From Paralichthys olivaceus (taxonomy: Eukaryota; Chordata; Actinopteri; Pleuronectiformes; Paralichthyidae), in NCBI RefSeq assembly GCF_024713975.1, contig NC_091093.1:21982001-22046000 (forward strand): a stretch of 64,000 nt of DNA, in the 5' to 3' direction. The notes beneath the pieces were generated by a model, which did no database searches, had not been told where the DNA came from, and saw nothing but the letters and a program-made list of their open reading frames with translations. Made by a program: the position numbers and the translations under genes. This document shows positions 41,101-60,900 of this stretch, piece after piece; position 1 is the stretch's first letter, and every line of letters starts with the position of its first letter.

Positions 41101-44100
41101 AATCCAATGACCAACACCTAAAACGATAGAAACCAATCTTTGATGAGTATTTTGACTTTTTAGTTTTGTCCACATCCCATCGATGCACAGAGTACACAGG
41201 GTTTATGACCTATACTGCAGCCAGCCACCAGGGGGCGATCGAGATGCTTTAGCTTCACATTTGGGGAGCCGTCATGTCGTCATACAATGTGTGACCTGAT
41301 TATGAGCAAGATAAATACAACTGGATTGATTGATAATATACAGACTTATACATAGATACATTGACTCTTCCCTTCCTGGGACACTTGATAGAGCAAAGCT
41401 GACAGATTCAGGAGCCATACTTGTTACATTTAGTCAGCGTGGCCCCTCTGAGCGGAATCAAACAAAGCATTCAGTACACTTGCATTTTTATCATTTAATA
41501 TCTTTATGCCCTAGAAACTGCCCACTCATTGTTGTGTGTCCATGCATGTGACATAGTGGGTGTACTTCTACAGTGGCTATTCATGACTCAGGTACAACCC
41601 TACAGCTCATATCCTTAAAAAAAACACTTTCTTACCCTATTTATAATGCAGTCATGCAACACTGGAGTTTCACCACTTACCACTCACTTCCCAAAATGGC
41701 TACAAAGAAGTTGAGTCAGTCCATCTTGAATGTGGCTGATTCCCATCAGCACAGACACAGAAAGTTACTGTACTTCTGTAATTGTAAAGTACTTATCAAA
41801 TGTTTGGGACCGTTAAAATACTAGAATTGTATGTTTGCACCAGCAAGTGCAGTTTCAGACTCATGTGAGGTGAATGTGACCTTTCACCACTGAGCTCTCA
41901 TCAGATCATCTTTGTGTCCAAGTGACAACTACTCAAAAGTGAAAGAAATTTCCTAAAGGCAGACTATAACATGTTCAAGAGGCCAAAAACATGTTTTGTG
42001 AGGCCAAAGGATTCCCTGGAGGTGTTCTGGAGATATCGTGTCCACAGGTGCTCTGTGAGGCCACAGCGTCCTTGACCACTGAACTTTGACCACCCAATTC
42101 TAATCCTTGAGTCCAAATTGCGTCAAATTGAAATAAATGTCCTAAAAGGTTTTGTGAGAAATGGTGTTCAATGGATACAAAGGCATCCAACAGAAAATTA
42201 TTCTCTCAGGCTACCAATGTCGGTGGGTTCTACAATTCAGTTGCCACTAATAAAGCTAAGAAGGATTTTTAAGATTTAAAAGAAGCTCCATATCGTAGCT
42301 GGTTACCTGCTCACATCGCTGAGAGACGTTCATTCAGCTTTTGGCTAGTTGCCTGCCCCCATGTTACTGGCAGTAATTCCATAACTTATTACACAGCTCA
42401 GTGACTGAACTCTTCTCTCTTTCACAGTGTCCTCACTTCCCTTTTATCTCCAGGGTTTTACATTATTACAATGTACTGATCCTAATGGGAAAGATTCCTG
42501 TGCTATATTCCATCAATCAGATACCATCTCCCCTACTGCCATGCTGAAACTTGAGCTCAGCGTCACCGCTCACCCTGTATACACACAGCAGACAGTTTAC
42601 ACAACACTTTAATCAGATCACGAAGTAAAAGCAGCAGTGTGTACAGAGTATGAAGCTGCAGATATAAGTATTACACAGTCGGTGTGGGGAAAATAATCAA
42701 AAAGGATTCTGTACTAACAGGAAATGCTAAATTCTAAGGTCCAATTAGAGATGACCAAAAAGAACATCAATTCAGTTATATATTTATATATATTACATTT
42801 TTAGAAGTTCAAAAAAAAAACTTCTGCATCTACTTGAACTCCAAATACATTGGGCTGTTTTCCTGTTGTCAGCCAGATGTCTGTGTGTGTTCAGGCTGAT
42901 TAAACTGGTCATAAAATAACACTGTCAGCCCCCAGTGTACAACACAAAGCCATCATAGCAGTCACACAAAGCTCTCTCATGACCCAACAAAGAGACCAAT
43001 CTGCTGGTCCCAAACACGAACAAAACCAAGGGATCATAGAATAGATTAGAATAAAATAGAATAGAATAAAATAAAGTCCAGCGACTTCTTAGGTCTGTTT
43101 TGACATCAATACCTGAGGACGGCTGACCTTTATATTTTGGACTTTGGACAGAGCTTCCTATGAAACTTTGCAATGCAGTGAGTTCTCCTTAGTTTCCACT
43201 GGTTATTGACACACACCAGAGGATCCTTCGTTTTGTTATTTACATATTATATATGTGTATTAAGTCAAGTCATGAATGACTGTAACAAACTTCTACACTG
43301 AAGAATGTCCATCCATCTTGTCTCTCGCCCCAAGACTATATGGAGAAAAGTGGAAGAAGTTTAAAAAAATATTCTGGTCTCAACTGTAACTGTTGAATTA
43401 AATTTTGCAAAACCATGTAAGCAGCATTTTGCTGCAGCTGCATGTGGTGAACCTAATTTCTGTGAAGTTCATTTTCATTATAGAAGAAAAGTCCTGATCA
43501 TTTTCTAAATTCATTGATCCCATTGTACACAAAGCTAGCGTTTTTTCCCAATCAGTACTCCGCACCTCAAAACAAGATAAAGTGCAATAATTAAAATGAT
43601 AAAAAGAGAATGAAGAAAAAACCTGAGAAACCACAGCTATGTTTTAACCAGAGGCACAATACTTGAAGCATCATTTCTTCTAAAATGTCTTCTATTTTAG
43701 ACGTTTTCTTTTCTTGATCTTAATATGTGAAATACTTTTTAACTACAGCATCAAATATATTAAATGGAGTAAAAAGGAAAATATTTCTAGCTTAATTCTA
43801 GTCGAGTAACAAGATGATGGAGCACAAACAGAAATATAGAAAAGTAAGTAAAATACACAACATTAGTACTTAATCATGAGTATACTGTCTATATGACTTT
43901 ATGATTTAATTTTAAAATATATTAACTATTTGTGATTTCAGTGATTACATCATAGACTTTATGATGTTAATACATTTAATTTAATTTTTAAATTGATCCT
44001 TGAAAAAAATACTTAATTGTACTTTAACAAGGACAAGTTATAGAATATTGACTGAAATTTTAAAGTGAGCCCTTGAATAAATTTACAAAATAATTGAAAT

Positions 44101-44427
44101 GAAAAAAACTACAATACATGTTATTGTTTACTGGACTTTTGATATTAATACATTTGATTACATTTTGAAATGTGATCTTTTTGCGAGCTTAGAACTTGTT
44201 TTGTTGATTCCACAGCTCGATGCTTTATAATCTTTTGTCGATCGACTGTGATCGATCCATCGATTGATCCTCTACTTGTTCACACTCGATTAACCGACGA
44301 CAGGTTTAGTGACGTCGGTCGATCGCACGGTCGCAGCGAGACACGGAGCTCTTACAGCCCAGAAACACTCACCTAACCCGGCAAAGCAGGCGACGAGGAG
44401 CGCGGCCACCGTGTGAGAGAGTTCCAT
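38145..44427 (-). CDS. lamp1: Lysosome-associated membrane glycoprotein 1
   Basis: Nine exons in transcript order: 44427-44373, 40798-40692, 40600-40381, 40238-40077, 39986-39784, 39668-39543, 39453-39387, 39291-39124, 38284-38145. All phases agree and give 415 aa (human about 417). A signal peptide ([19 protein letters not shown]) precedes two lumenal LAMP domains separated by a Pro/Thr/Ala hinge ([20 protein letters not shown]). I count 13 N-X-S/T sequons, in keeping with the heavy glycosylation of the family. The last exon carries the membrane span [20 protein letters not shown] and the 11-residue tail [11 protein letters not shown], whose GYQTI is the lysosomal sorting signal read by AP adaptors. 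The [11 protein letters not shown] tail favours LAMP1 over LAMP2. Intron 1 is 3.6 kb. CLEAR-type sites lie about 300 bp upstream. Confidence 0.96.
38920..39075 (+). repeat. Degenerate interspersed repeat (same family as 1-290)
   Basis: The segment holds 'cgtaatgagttcctccctggg', 'tttcatggtaattggttcagt' and 'atgcagacaaacaaacagcagtgaggacata', the same order as other copies. It lies in the last intron of lamp1, antisense to it. Confidence 0.5.
40940..41345. repeat. Teleost interspersed repeat in lamp1 intron 1
   Basis: The stretch contains 'ctgcagccagccaccaggggg', 'gctttagcttcacatttggggagc' and 'cgtcatgtcgtc', phrases I recognise from a widely dispersed fish element. Boundaries are approximate. 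Confidence 0.4.
41855..42200 (+). repeat. Teleost interspersed repeat in lamp1 intron 1
   Basis: Phrases such as 'actttgaccacccaattctaat', 'ccttgagtccaaattgcgtc' and 'ctggaggtgttctggagatatcg' mark a degenerate, partly internally duplicated copy ('gaaatttcctaaa' near 41946 and 'aaataaatgtcctaaa' near 42130). Confidence 0.45.
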
Positions 44428-44720
44428 CCTTCGGCTCAGATAAAGACGCCACACGCAGCGGACCTGACTGCTTCTGATCGCCGGGGAAAGACGAGGGAAA
44501 AGCCCGGAGCAGGGTCGTCGTGTCGCGGCGTCACAGGCGCAGGTTGACGCACGAACCAGCTGCAGTTGACGGAGGAGCTGCTCCTCTTCTTCTTCTTCTT
44601 GTTCTTGTTCTTCTTCTTCTTCTTCCTCCTCTGCTTCTCTGTAGAGATAAAACGTGGTTGCTGGTGAGCAGCGGAGCAGCTGGTGTCGATCAGAGACGGT
44701 GACGGAATAAACCTGGTCTG

Positions 44721-44762
44721 GTCATGTGAACTGTAACAGTCAGAGCTGAGCTGTCACGTGAG
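44721..44762 (-). promoter_or_regulatory. Two CLEAR (TFEB-type) E-boxes upstream of lamp1
   Basis: GTCATGTGAA at 44721-44730 and GTCACGTGAG at 44753-44762 match the CLEAR consensus GTCACGTGAC at 8 and 9 of 10 positions. They lie about 300 and 330 bp upstream of the lamp1 ATG. LAMP1 is a classic TFEB/TFE3 target in mammals, so coordinated lysosomal regulation is a reasonable inference. Confidence 0.65.
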
Positions 44763-44769
44763 AGGAGAG

Positions 44770-44772
44770 CCC

Positions 44773-44799
<27 letters not shown>
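44770..44799. repeat. Poly-C (30) tract
   Basis: An uninterrupted run of C on the plus strand, hence G30 on the lamp1 sense strand, immediately beyond the CLEAR-like sites. Confidence 0.95.
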
Positions 44800-44803
<4 letters not shown>

Positions 44804-44832
44804 TGTGTATGAGCTCCATTCACAGCAGCGAT

Positions 44833-45275
44833 AACACACTGATACACACTGATGCACACACTGATACACACACTGATACACACTGATACACACACACTGA
44901 TACACACTGATACACACACTGATACACACTGATACACACTGATACACACACTGATACACACACTGATGCACACTGACACACACTGATACACACTGATACA
45001 CACACTGACACACACTGATACACACTGATACACACACTGACACACACTGATACACACTGATACACACTGATACACACACTGATACACACTGACACACACT
45101 GATACACACACTGACACACACTGATACACACTGATACACACACTGATACACACTGATACACACACTGATAAACACACTGACACACACACTGATACACACT
45201 GATACACACTGATACACACACTGATACACACACTGACACACACTGATACACACTGATACACACTGACCAACACTG
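44833..45275. repeat. 10/12-bp minisatellite (CTGATACACA / CTGATACACACA)
   Basis: About 40 units of CTGATACACA or CTGATACACACA, with variants CTGACACACA and CTGATGCACA. Because unit lengths mix, all three minus-strand frames stay open and give 150-220-aa Cys/Val/Ser 'proteins' that are artefacts. Confidence 0.95.
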
Positions 45276-45286
45276 ATACACGTGTA

Positions 45287-45551
45287 GTTGTTACTGATAG
45301 AATATATTTTTATTTTAAATAATGTAGGCGATGCAACAATGTGTAAAAGAGACACCTAATGAAAATAAATGTTTTTGCACACAAATAATATTTTGTACAG
45401 ACTTGAATAGTGTAATTGATGCCAATAAGGTGCAAAGAGACACTTGGTGAGAAAATATAATTGTTGTTGCTGATAGAAAGATATTTTTTACAGACTTAAA
45501 TAGAGTAGGTGATACCAACAAGGTGTAAAGAGACACCTCGTGAGAAAACAA
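45287..45551. repeat. About 90-bp tandem repeat, three degenerate copies
   Basis: The phrase 'aagagacacc..-tgagaaaa.aaa' recurs at about 45346, 45436 and 45527, each preceded by 'gatgccaa.aaggtg' and 'actgatagaa.atattttt'. Spacing is about 90 bp. Confidence 0.75.
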
Positions 45552-45889
45552 ATGAGCTTCCAGGAATGATATTATAATGAAAATTGTGGTTTTCCAGGGA
45601 ACTCACAGGAGTGGCATGTCAAGTTGATTAAAATCTAAAGGGATTAAAATGTAATAACATGGGAGGGACAGTATTAACAGACCAGATGCTGATATAACAT
45701 TTATATTAGTTGACTGGTTTGACACCTTTTCCCTGCACTTATGTTCAATATGAAAAATAATTTTAAATACAAGAGTTATCTAATATAATAGTGAAGCTGT
45801 GGAGGGGTTACTTTAGGAGAGCACACTTGAACACAACACTTCCTCAGTTCCTGAAATGATGTAGCAGTGTGTAAAGGATCGATTTGTTT

Positions 45890-46110
45890 GATATATGACG
45901 TGTCTGATATCATTTTCTCATCTCGAACCTTAACCCAAAACTTAAAACCACAATCACCTGATTCTAACCCATAAAGAGAGAACTTAAGCTTCAAACAGCC
46001 CTTTGAAAAAGTCAGGACTGGTCAAAATGTCCTCACTTCATAAGGTTCATACTTAAGGTGGCCCTCACAAAGTTATAAGTACAAGTACACACACGTACAC
46101 ACATAGTACT
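45890..46110. repeat. Common teleost CA-flanked interspersed repeat
   Basis: It contains 'gaaccttaacccaaaactta', 'tcaaaatgtcctcacttcat' and 'ctcacaaagttataagtacaagtacacacac', related in style to the element at 1.6-1.84 kb. Confidence 0.4.
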
Positions 46111-48147
46111 GTGTCGGCTGCAAGTGCATGTGTTGTGGGTAGTCAGCTGACACCTTCATCAATTCACGAGGGGGTGCAAAACCCTTGAAGGAACGCAGAG
46201 GCTGCTCACTGCTTCTGTCCAAGACTTTATCAGGACCCTGCCACATTCTCTCTGCATACTTCTGCTTTGCTCTTTAACAAAAGACATGCAGTTTCCTCGT
46301 CTTAAATTCAGATTACAACGCCCGAGGGCTTTTAAAGTCCTATTTCTTAGTGTCTAAGGATAAGCTGATAGTGAAAGTATGGAGAAATACCATTTTTATT
46401 TTCAGTTCCATCTTCCAGTAACTTAAAGTATTTGAATCCTTGTTACTTTTCTTAAAAATTCAAATGATTTCTTGTTTTATTGAAAGTAGTTGAGTGCATA
46501 AAGTGTATAAAAGTACAAACAACAGTCCATTTCCTTCCTGTATCTCATTTAGGGTGGAGTGATATGAAGTGGAAGAAGACAACTTGGTGTTTTCACCCTT
46601 TTGTTTGTTGGTTTATTTGTTTGCAGTATTACGTATGAACAACTACCATGATTTCCAAAGGTGTAGGGATGGGGCCTGGGCCTGAGAGGAACCCATTACA
46701 TTTTGGTGCGAATGCAGATAAATGGGACAGATCCAGGATTTTCTGTTTCACTTTCTTTAACATAGGGTGTTTTTCAATGTGTTTGTTAATTTTTCAGGGA
46801 ATGATTGATTTTAAAGATATGTCATATATAGTGACAATTTGGCCTGGATCCATTTTTATCAGATTTCCTGAAACAATAGTTGGTTAACTGTAGCTTCAGT
46901 AGTTGACACATTTTGTGTCATGTTTATTTCTTTTGATCTGATGATATTACTTTGGTTTTGGGTCATGAGACCACTTCCTATTTTTTATTTCATGTCCACA
47001 ATAAGAGTTTGAAAATTATGTGTAAGATTGTTCAGCCTTAACAGAGGTATTTGCTATTTGCTCTATTGAGGGCCATTCTGGTTATAATATATTTTAATGC
47101 CAAAAATTACAACAAAAAAAAGACAGACATCCTCCTTGTTCACTTGACTAAACTGCCACAATTTCATTACTATAAATTAGTTCAGATTTTTTATTTTTCG
47201 TTATCTTTCTTTTTTTTGCAAAGAGTGATTTGATTAAATTGAATTAGACTGCAGGAGATGTCAGCATGAATAATACTTTAGCTAAGAGGCAAATCCATCA
47301 GTCACTAACTGGTTACCTACAAATCATGAGCCGAATCATTAAATATCCATTTATTCAAGTTCACTTTTCTCACTCGTACATAGAATACAATCTGATCTAC
47401 AAAAACATCAGCACATGACATTGGACATTTGGACATTTTGGTCAAAACATACAAGAAACCCAAAGACATACCCAAGTGGCTTGTCTGCAAATCCTTTAGC
47501 GTCTGTGTTACAAGTTATAACCCCCCCTTCTCCCCTTCCTCATCTGACCCAGCCCCTCTGGACCCCTTCATCCATCCTCACGTCTCATGTCCTCAACAGC
47601 TGCTTCTCTGCCTATTCACGCAACCAACCAATCAGATTTACACTCAGTACTTTATGCAGCCATTCATGTGGAGAAAACCTTGAACAAAAATTAAAAACCA
47701 ACAAAAAAAAATCTTTAAACTCATGACAAACCAACTACAGTAGAAAATAAGCTAATTTTTAGAACAAAGGGATGCAGGGAAAAAAAAATCCCAACCCGGA
47801 GGAGGAAAAACAAAACAAAAACAGAGGAAAGTGCTCATTATTTTCAGTTGAGTTTTGCATTAGCAGATTTGTAAGTCACATAACCAACCGTCAACAACCT
47901 GGGCCACTCCTCCAGCCCCGCCTCACAGTCCCACCTAAAGATATCGCAGAGTGGGAACTGAACAGCCAAGTGTCTCTCATCTCACTGGAGCTCTGTGTGA
48001 TCTGGACGCCGTGTCCAGGACTGTGGATGGAGGGAACGATGGGCACCAGAGGAGAGTCGGGTGGCTGAAGGGCTGTAATGCTGTTTTGTGGGGGGGCAGC
48101 TGTCCGCATGCTGTGAGAGAAGCATGGCAATGACAGTAGAGCCCCCT

Positions 48148-54831
<6,684 letters not shown>

Positions 54832-57800
54832 TATCAGATTAGCGCTATGGCTTAACGCTGTTATGGGTCCAAGTGTTATGCTAAGTTCCTGCCGGGTCTT
54901 TCCTCTGACACAACACAGTCCCTGCTCGGAACCAGGTGTTGGACGGCTCGGACACTCTCAGTCTGTTTAACACGCACTCACAAACTACCTCCGACTAACG
55001 TAGGGTTAATTAAACACAAAACATAACTGCGGTCAGCTTCATAAACAAGCTAGCAGTGTGTTATCTGAAACTGTAGCCTCCCCCCCTTTAGCTTCACAGG
55101 CTAGTCCATGCTATGCTCCGCTACTTACACGTTTTAGCGAGTGCAGTTATTGTGTTTTGCGACAGTACAGATGGCAGCGACATATTCAGCGGTGACACAA
55201 CAGATCCATGTTTTGTTGCTGGCTCTCTTTAGCATGTAGCTAGCTAGCACAACAAAATGGCTTTTCTCAGGCAGCTCTGTTGGACAGGTGCATCCTGGGT
55301 GAAAAGCGGCAGGGTTGCGTTCACGGACCGTTTGGGATTTTTAACGGTTTTTAAACAGTTTTCTTACTTTCGGGCAAACTGGCTCAATATGAGGGACAGA
55401 TGTGACATCAATTTAGGATTGTATGAATACATAATTGAAGGAATACATTTAGGGATAGATCTATTAATCACAAGCTTTATTTACTTATTTAATTATTCAT
55501 TTGTTCATTAAATTCATTTATTTATACATGTATTTGTTTATCGATATTGTATATCATTTGTCCCAGGGTGTTAACACTTTTGCAACGCATTTCATTTTTA
55601 ATACAGAGACTCAGAGCACATTTTTATTACATTATCATTTCTCACCACTATCCCATTACAACCCATTGTTATATGGGAATCCACATCATTCTTGCTTTGT
55701 CATACAAACACTTGGCTTGAAAGAAAACTGTCATGTGAAGATCTCATGCATCATTGAAATTAAAAAAGGAATCCTGGTTTTCCGAATAGAATCAGAGACT
55801 ATATCCAATAAAGCATCATAAAAGTATTGTGTAATCAACTTTGTTGTTTGTACTGTGCAGCGTTTAGTGTGTATGAAATGCAACCTGCATTAAAATAGCC
55901 TGTTCATAGATTTTAACGCTTTACTATCTTAGTTATGCTACTTCTGGCTTCTGATTGTGTATTCTTTTTTTGCTTTTTTTCTCGTTACATTGTCCCTTGT
56001 CAAAGATCCGAATGACTCTAATCTGATTTGAAAAATAAATAAAATAAAATTATAACCTAGATTTAAATGTGTTTACAAATCGTCAACAACCCCACTCGAC
56101 AGTCTTGAACGCAGCCTCGCTCCACCTGCAGCCAGCAGCGGCTCAGTGTCACTGGGTGATTTCTACTGGACCAGGAAGGAGCCGCCGCCGCCGCCGCCGT
56201 TGTTCGGGCTGTAATTTCCGCTTATCGGTGCGGTGCCGACCCCCGGCAGCATGGGAGTGTTCATCCGCATGTGTGACTCTATGTCGTGGCCGCTCTTTCT
56301 GGAGTAGAGAGGCTCTCGCCTGCGTGTGGTGAACCCGCCTGCCGTCCTGAGCGCTGTCTGCAGCGGTAGGTATGCTAACAGACCCCGGAGAAAGTCGTGA
56401 GAGAGCTGGTGCGCAGAGCATCGTCCCAGGGGGAGAGAGAGAGAGAGAGGCCGGATAGAAACTAGCAACGAGCCGCTGTTCATGTTTTTGTGATTCAACA
56501 ACACAGCTCGTGTGTTCGCATTATTAGCAACCGCTCCTTTAGCCACCCTGAAAACGTATCTTAGCTTAATTAGCTTGCTAGCATGGGCTTCACTGGGGAG
56601 TAGACTCTGTAAGCTAACGTTAGCTAGCTAACTTACTGGGCTAGCTGGCCCAGGAGCAACTTAATCAAGTATAAAACCGACAACACCCTCCTCACGTGTA
56701 TAATCTGTGTAACAATCAGTTGCTTCCACCCCCTGACAGGCAGTGTTAACCAGTGGACTTCGTATCGTTGGCTATTGGTGGCCTTTGTGGATTTGACAAG
56801 CTAGCTAGCGTCAATGTTATTAGCTGTCACCACTGGAAAAAGCCTGCTTGAATTAAAGTTGCTCTATTAAGCATTCATGTGCAGCCATACACATACACCA
56901 CGATCTACTTGTTAATGCTCACAGGATGCTACAGCTGGTTACTAATGTGCCAAAATCTAACGTGCGTACAACTCTGTTACGGTGTTATATACTATTTACT
57001 AAGTGTCTAAAATATGATTTATAATTCCAGACATGAGATATTATATTTAAATGTTAACATTAATCATGTTAGTTTGCTATTTTCACAAGTATTTCGAGTC
57101 AATCGAGCTAACAGACACTTAACATTATGCATGCAATCTTGGTGATAAAGTGGATTATACGTAAAATAATATAATTTATTATATAAATTGATTAAACAAT
57201 AAGCACAAAGGTATGTTGACAGGAAGTTATTAAACCCTGTGCAAAGTCACATGTCTAATGTGTAACATACTGTGTTGTGACAATCACCTGTCGTGTCAAA
57301 CTCGACAGGTTTTCAGAAATATTATAAAAGTTATAAAAGTCAAAAATGATAATGTATAGTGGGAGAATTTAAGATTCATGTGTTAATTCTCAGCTTCATC
57401 TAAATTAACACTTCAAATTTCCCCTCACCCACAGTCCAAGGCAAAATGTTAGATCTTAACTGAGCACAAGCTGACCTGTGTGCTGGTGAGTTGATACAGT
57501 ATTTAAAGCGAGAAAGAAGTCTCTTCATTTGATTTATCAGTCAATTAATTATTTGAGCTTTACAATGATAATTACAGATGTTTCTCCCAGAGCCCAAGGT
57601 TTCTAACCAACGCTTTACCACCTCAAGATTTTTGGCATTTTAAAGTCTCACTCTCATGTGAGTCTTTATTCAGAGGAAAATCTGTCAGAAACAAGCAGAA
57701 CTCAGAGCTTCCTCAAAGCAGGATTTAGAGATTGTTGTGTGTGAAAGTATCTGTGCCTCATTATGACTCAGATATTGCCAGTGAATTCATAATTTATCCA

Positions 57801-57904
57801 GAACGTGGTTTGCAGTACATTCTAATATTGATTGTTTTGGCTCGACTGTAGTTTTATTGATGCCTGTCTGTTTTGTATCATCTAGTGTAGATGCCTTGGC
57901 TGAG
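54832..57904. other. cul4a/tgfbrap1 head-to-head interval with promoters and tgfbrap1 leader
   Basis: The first 400 bp hold the cul4a leader and promoter (TATA-less, with ACAAAATGGC near 55251 resembling a YY1 site). From 55.3 to 56.05 kb lies AT-rich spacer. A GC-rich block at about 56.08-56.45 kb, with (CCG)n at 56183-56200, is probably tgfbrap1 exon 1 and its promoter; GCG|GTAGGT near 56366 is a possible leader donor. The coding exon begins after ttttgtatcatctag at 57885. A 127-aa minus-strand ORF at 56163-56546 is discussed under findings. Unit-length genes are not seen. Confidence 0.5.
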
Positions 57905-60900
57905 ATGAGTGTGAAGGCTTTTGAGCTTGTCCCCGCTGTGGAGCGAGATCTCCTCATGGGCGACAAAGCTCGCATCAACATAGAGTGCATTGAATGCTGT
58001 GGAAAGCACTTGTACGTGGGCACCAACGACTGCTTTATCCACCACTTTCTGCTGGATGAGGTCACATCTTCCAAAGGGAAACTTAGTTACTCACCTCAGA
58101 AGCTGCTGCACAAATACCTGGGCCTCAAGAAACCAGTCGCTGAGCTGCGGGCAGCTTCTGCTTTGGAGCGCCTGATAGTACTTTGTGATGGAATCGTGTT
58201 CCTCGTTGACATGGTGACATTAGAGACTGTGCCATCAGCTGCAGGAGGCGGAGCCAAGATCAGAGGCGTTACAGCATTTTGCATTAACGAGAACCCGGTG
58301 AACGGTGATCCCTTCTGTGTGGAAATGGGAATACTCTCCTCCAAGCGGCGGACAGTGCAGATTTACATGGTGTACGAGGACAGAGTCCAGCTGGTCAAAG
58401 AGGTGACCACTCCTGAGCAGCCGAGTGCCGTCAGTCTCGATGGTTACTTCTTGTGCTTGGCCCTTGCTACACAATACATGATCCTGAACTACAACACAGG
58501 AGCTTCTCAGGATCTCTTCCCTTACAACAGTGATGAGAGGAGGCCCATTGTAAAAACGGTCGGCAGGGAGGAGTTCCTCTTAGCAGCACCTGGTGGTCTG
58601 GGTAAGTCAGTAAAAAAACTGGGTATCCGCAGGGCAAATCTTTAAAGATCCTTAGAAGCTTTTATACAGTCTTAAATTTCACACACAAAGGTCTTGGATA
58701 TTGTTTCTCACCTGTAACAGAAGTTACAGCAGATGTTGAATAATTTGATTCATTATTTCTTAATTGGTTAAACCATCCATCAATTTATGCCACTTATCTA
58801 GATCCACATTATGTTACACCAATGTATTATGTTACAAGGAATTCTTGTTATACACAGCTGGGAAGTTCTGACAAATGTAATTTAAATGTCAGTTTGTGTC
58901 TCTACTGGTTTTCTGTTAATCTTTAGCCTGTATGCTCAGAAAAAATGCTTTCTATGTGACATTAAAACACTTACAACAATTCTTCAATTGAATTTGAGGA
59001 ACCCTGCTGGATTCTGTCTTGAATTTGAATTATGTACCCATTTCCAGCATTTATGTGTGGTCAGTGTTTGCAACCAACAGTTATTATGCACAGTATTTAT
59101 CATGTAGTAAATCAATTGTCAAAACAGGCCTGATAAATTTGAACATCAACAATTGTTCACAACCTTTGTCCCCTGTTCCCTTCAGGAATGTTTGCCAATG
59201 CAGAAGGGGTATCTCAGCGGGCTCCAGTCAACTGGTCAGAGAGCGTGATTGGTGCCGCTGTGTGTTTTCCATACGTGGTGGCCTTGGATGAGAGCTTCAT
59301 CACCATCCACAGCATGTTGGACCAACAGTTAAAACAGACCCTTTCATTCAGGGATGGACACATTCTGCAAGACTTTGAAGGTATTAACACAAATGTGAAA
59401 AAGGTCTAATCATTAACATGAATCAACCTCGTTTCTGTTTATGACTTGATTTTATATACCTCGCAGTGCCGTGTGGTGCACATGCAGTGATTCTCAAAGC
59501 CATGTAAGCTTTGATGACTTTTTAGTGGGAAAAGTTTATCTTTGTCAATCTGATTTACAGGAGATCATTTAAAATGGTGGGAATGTATGTGTTTCTTTCA
59601 TAGTGATTACGGCGCACCGAAGCTAGATTTGCTTCTGTTGAGGAAAACAGGCCTCTCATTAAAAAGTAAGATTTCTGAACTGAGCCAACAAAACATTTTA
59701 AAAGAAAGTGACGGAAACCTTTTCCTGTTACAGAACATCTTTCAGTACAGTGTTAGAATAAAAAACATTACACTACATAGCTTTAAAAAACACCCGTAAA
59801 CTCACCTAGTAGAGAACTTGTTTGTTTAAGAGCTTTGAAAAATACAGAGGCTTGACTCCTCAGGCAGCAGGTTTGCTCCTGATCCAGCCCTTTGCTGCGT
59901 ATCTGTCCCCAATTCTCTCTTTCCATTTCCCGCTTTCTGTCCACTGTCCTGTCTAAAATATAAAGGCAAAATATCCAAGAAAATATTTGAAGAAAAAAAA
60001 CAAGCAACTGAAAGATGATAAGCTTTGGAAAACAGTCACACAACATTCATTCTCATAGTTGATGCTCACTATAAATTCTCTGGAAATCCTGTCAGAGTGT
60101 TTTAACATGCTATTTGTTACCTCTGGTGTCTCTGCAATCATCCAAAATTATGTTTAAAGACTATAATGACAGGATTAGAATGAAGCAGACATAGTTATTT
60201 ATGGACAGGTCACCTGTGATATCACTGTACATATTTCTGGTTGCGTGAGAGTGCTGCTGAGGTTCTGACCTGTAGGTCTTGTGTTTTTTAGGGAAGGTAA
60301 TCCTGGCTTCTACTAAGGCAGTGTACGTCCTGGTGCCTCTGCCACTGGAGAGACAGATCCAGGACTTATTGGCCAGTCACAGAGTGGAGGAGGCGCTCAC
60401 CCTCACTGAGGGAGCACAGAGAAATATTCCCAAAGACAAATTCCAGGTAACAAACTGTGTTTAGATTTTAATGGCTGCATTGAAAAGATGATATTAATGA
60501 TATCAATGATATTATAACTTTATCAAGTCTAAGACCTTTTAACTTTAAATTCATCTGAATCACATAATTGAAAGTATTTTTCTAAACTAAAAAACACAGT
60601 TGTCTCATATTGTCACTTTCCGCATGTACAGATTTTGCACAAACGAATCCTCCAGCAGGCGGGCTTCATACAGTTCGGCCAACTTCAGCTTGTAGAAGCA
60701 AGAGAACACTTCAGGTGAGTCATTGATCATTTACCACCTTTTGTTAAAACATCATTTGTTGGGTCGTGAGATTAAATGAAACCATTCAGACCCAAGGTTT
60801 TCCTTGAAAAGTCAGAACGTTCCTGCCTCTACAAATATCATTTTAGTAATTTGTGTTTCTCTAGAGTTCTAATTTTTTACTTATAATTACTTTTGTTGAC

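Larger units (their letters stand above)
44428..48147. other. lamp1 promoter, tandem repeats, spacer and cul4a 3' UTR
   Basis: The lamp1 5' region is GC-rich to about 44.76 kb and includes a TTC/TTG trinucleotide run near 44580-44635. It is followed by a C30 tract, a long 10/12-bp minisatellite and a 90-bp tandem repeat. From 45.6 to about 47.3 kb there is AT-rich spacer without coding character. The cul4a 3' UTR probably reaches minus-strand AATAAA (TTTATT at 47350-47355). ORFs in this region are repeat or chance products. Confidence 0.55.

Noticed and set aside
44690-45355. Overlapping 221-, 177- and 153-aa minus-strand ORFs rich in Cys, Val, Ser
   Set aside because: They are translations of the CTGATACACA minisatellite; all three frames are open because units of 10 and 12 bp contain no stop in this sense.
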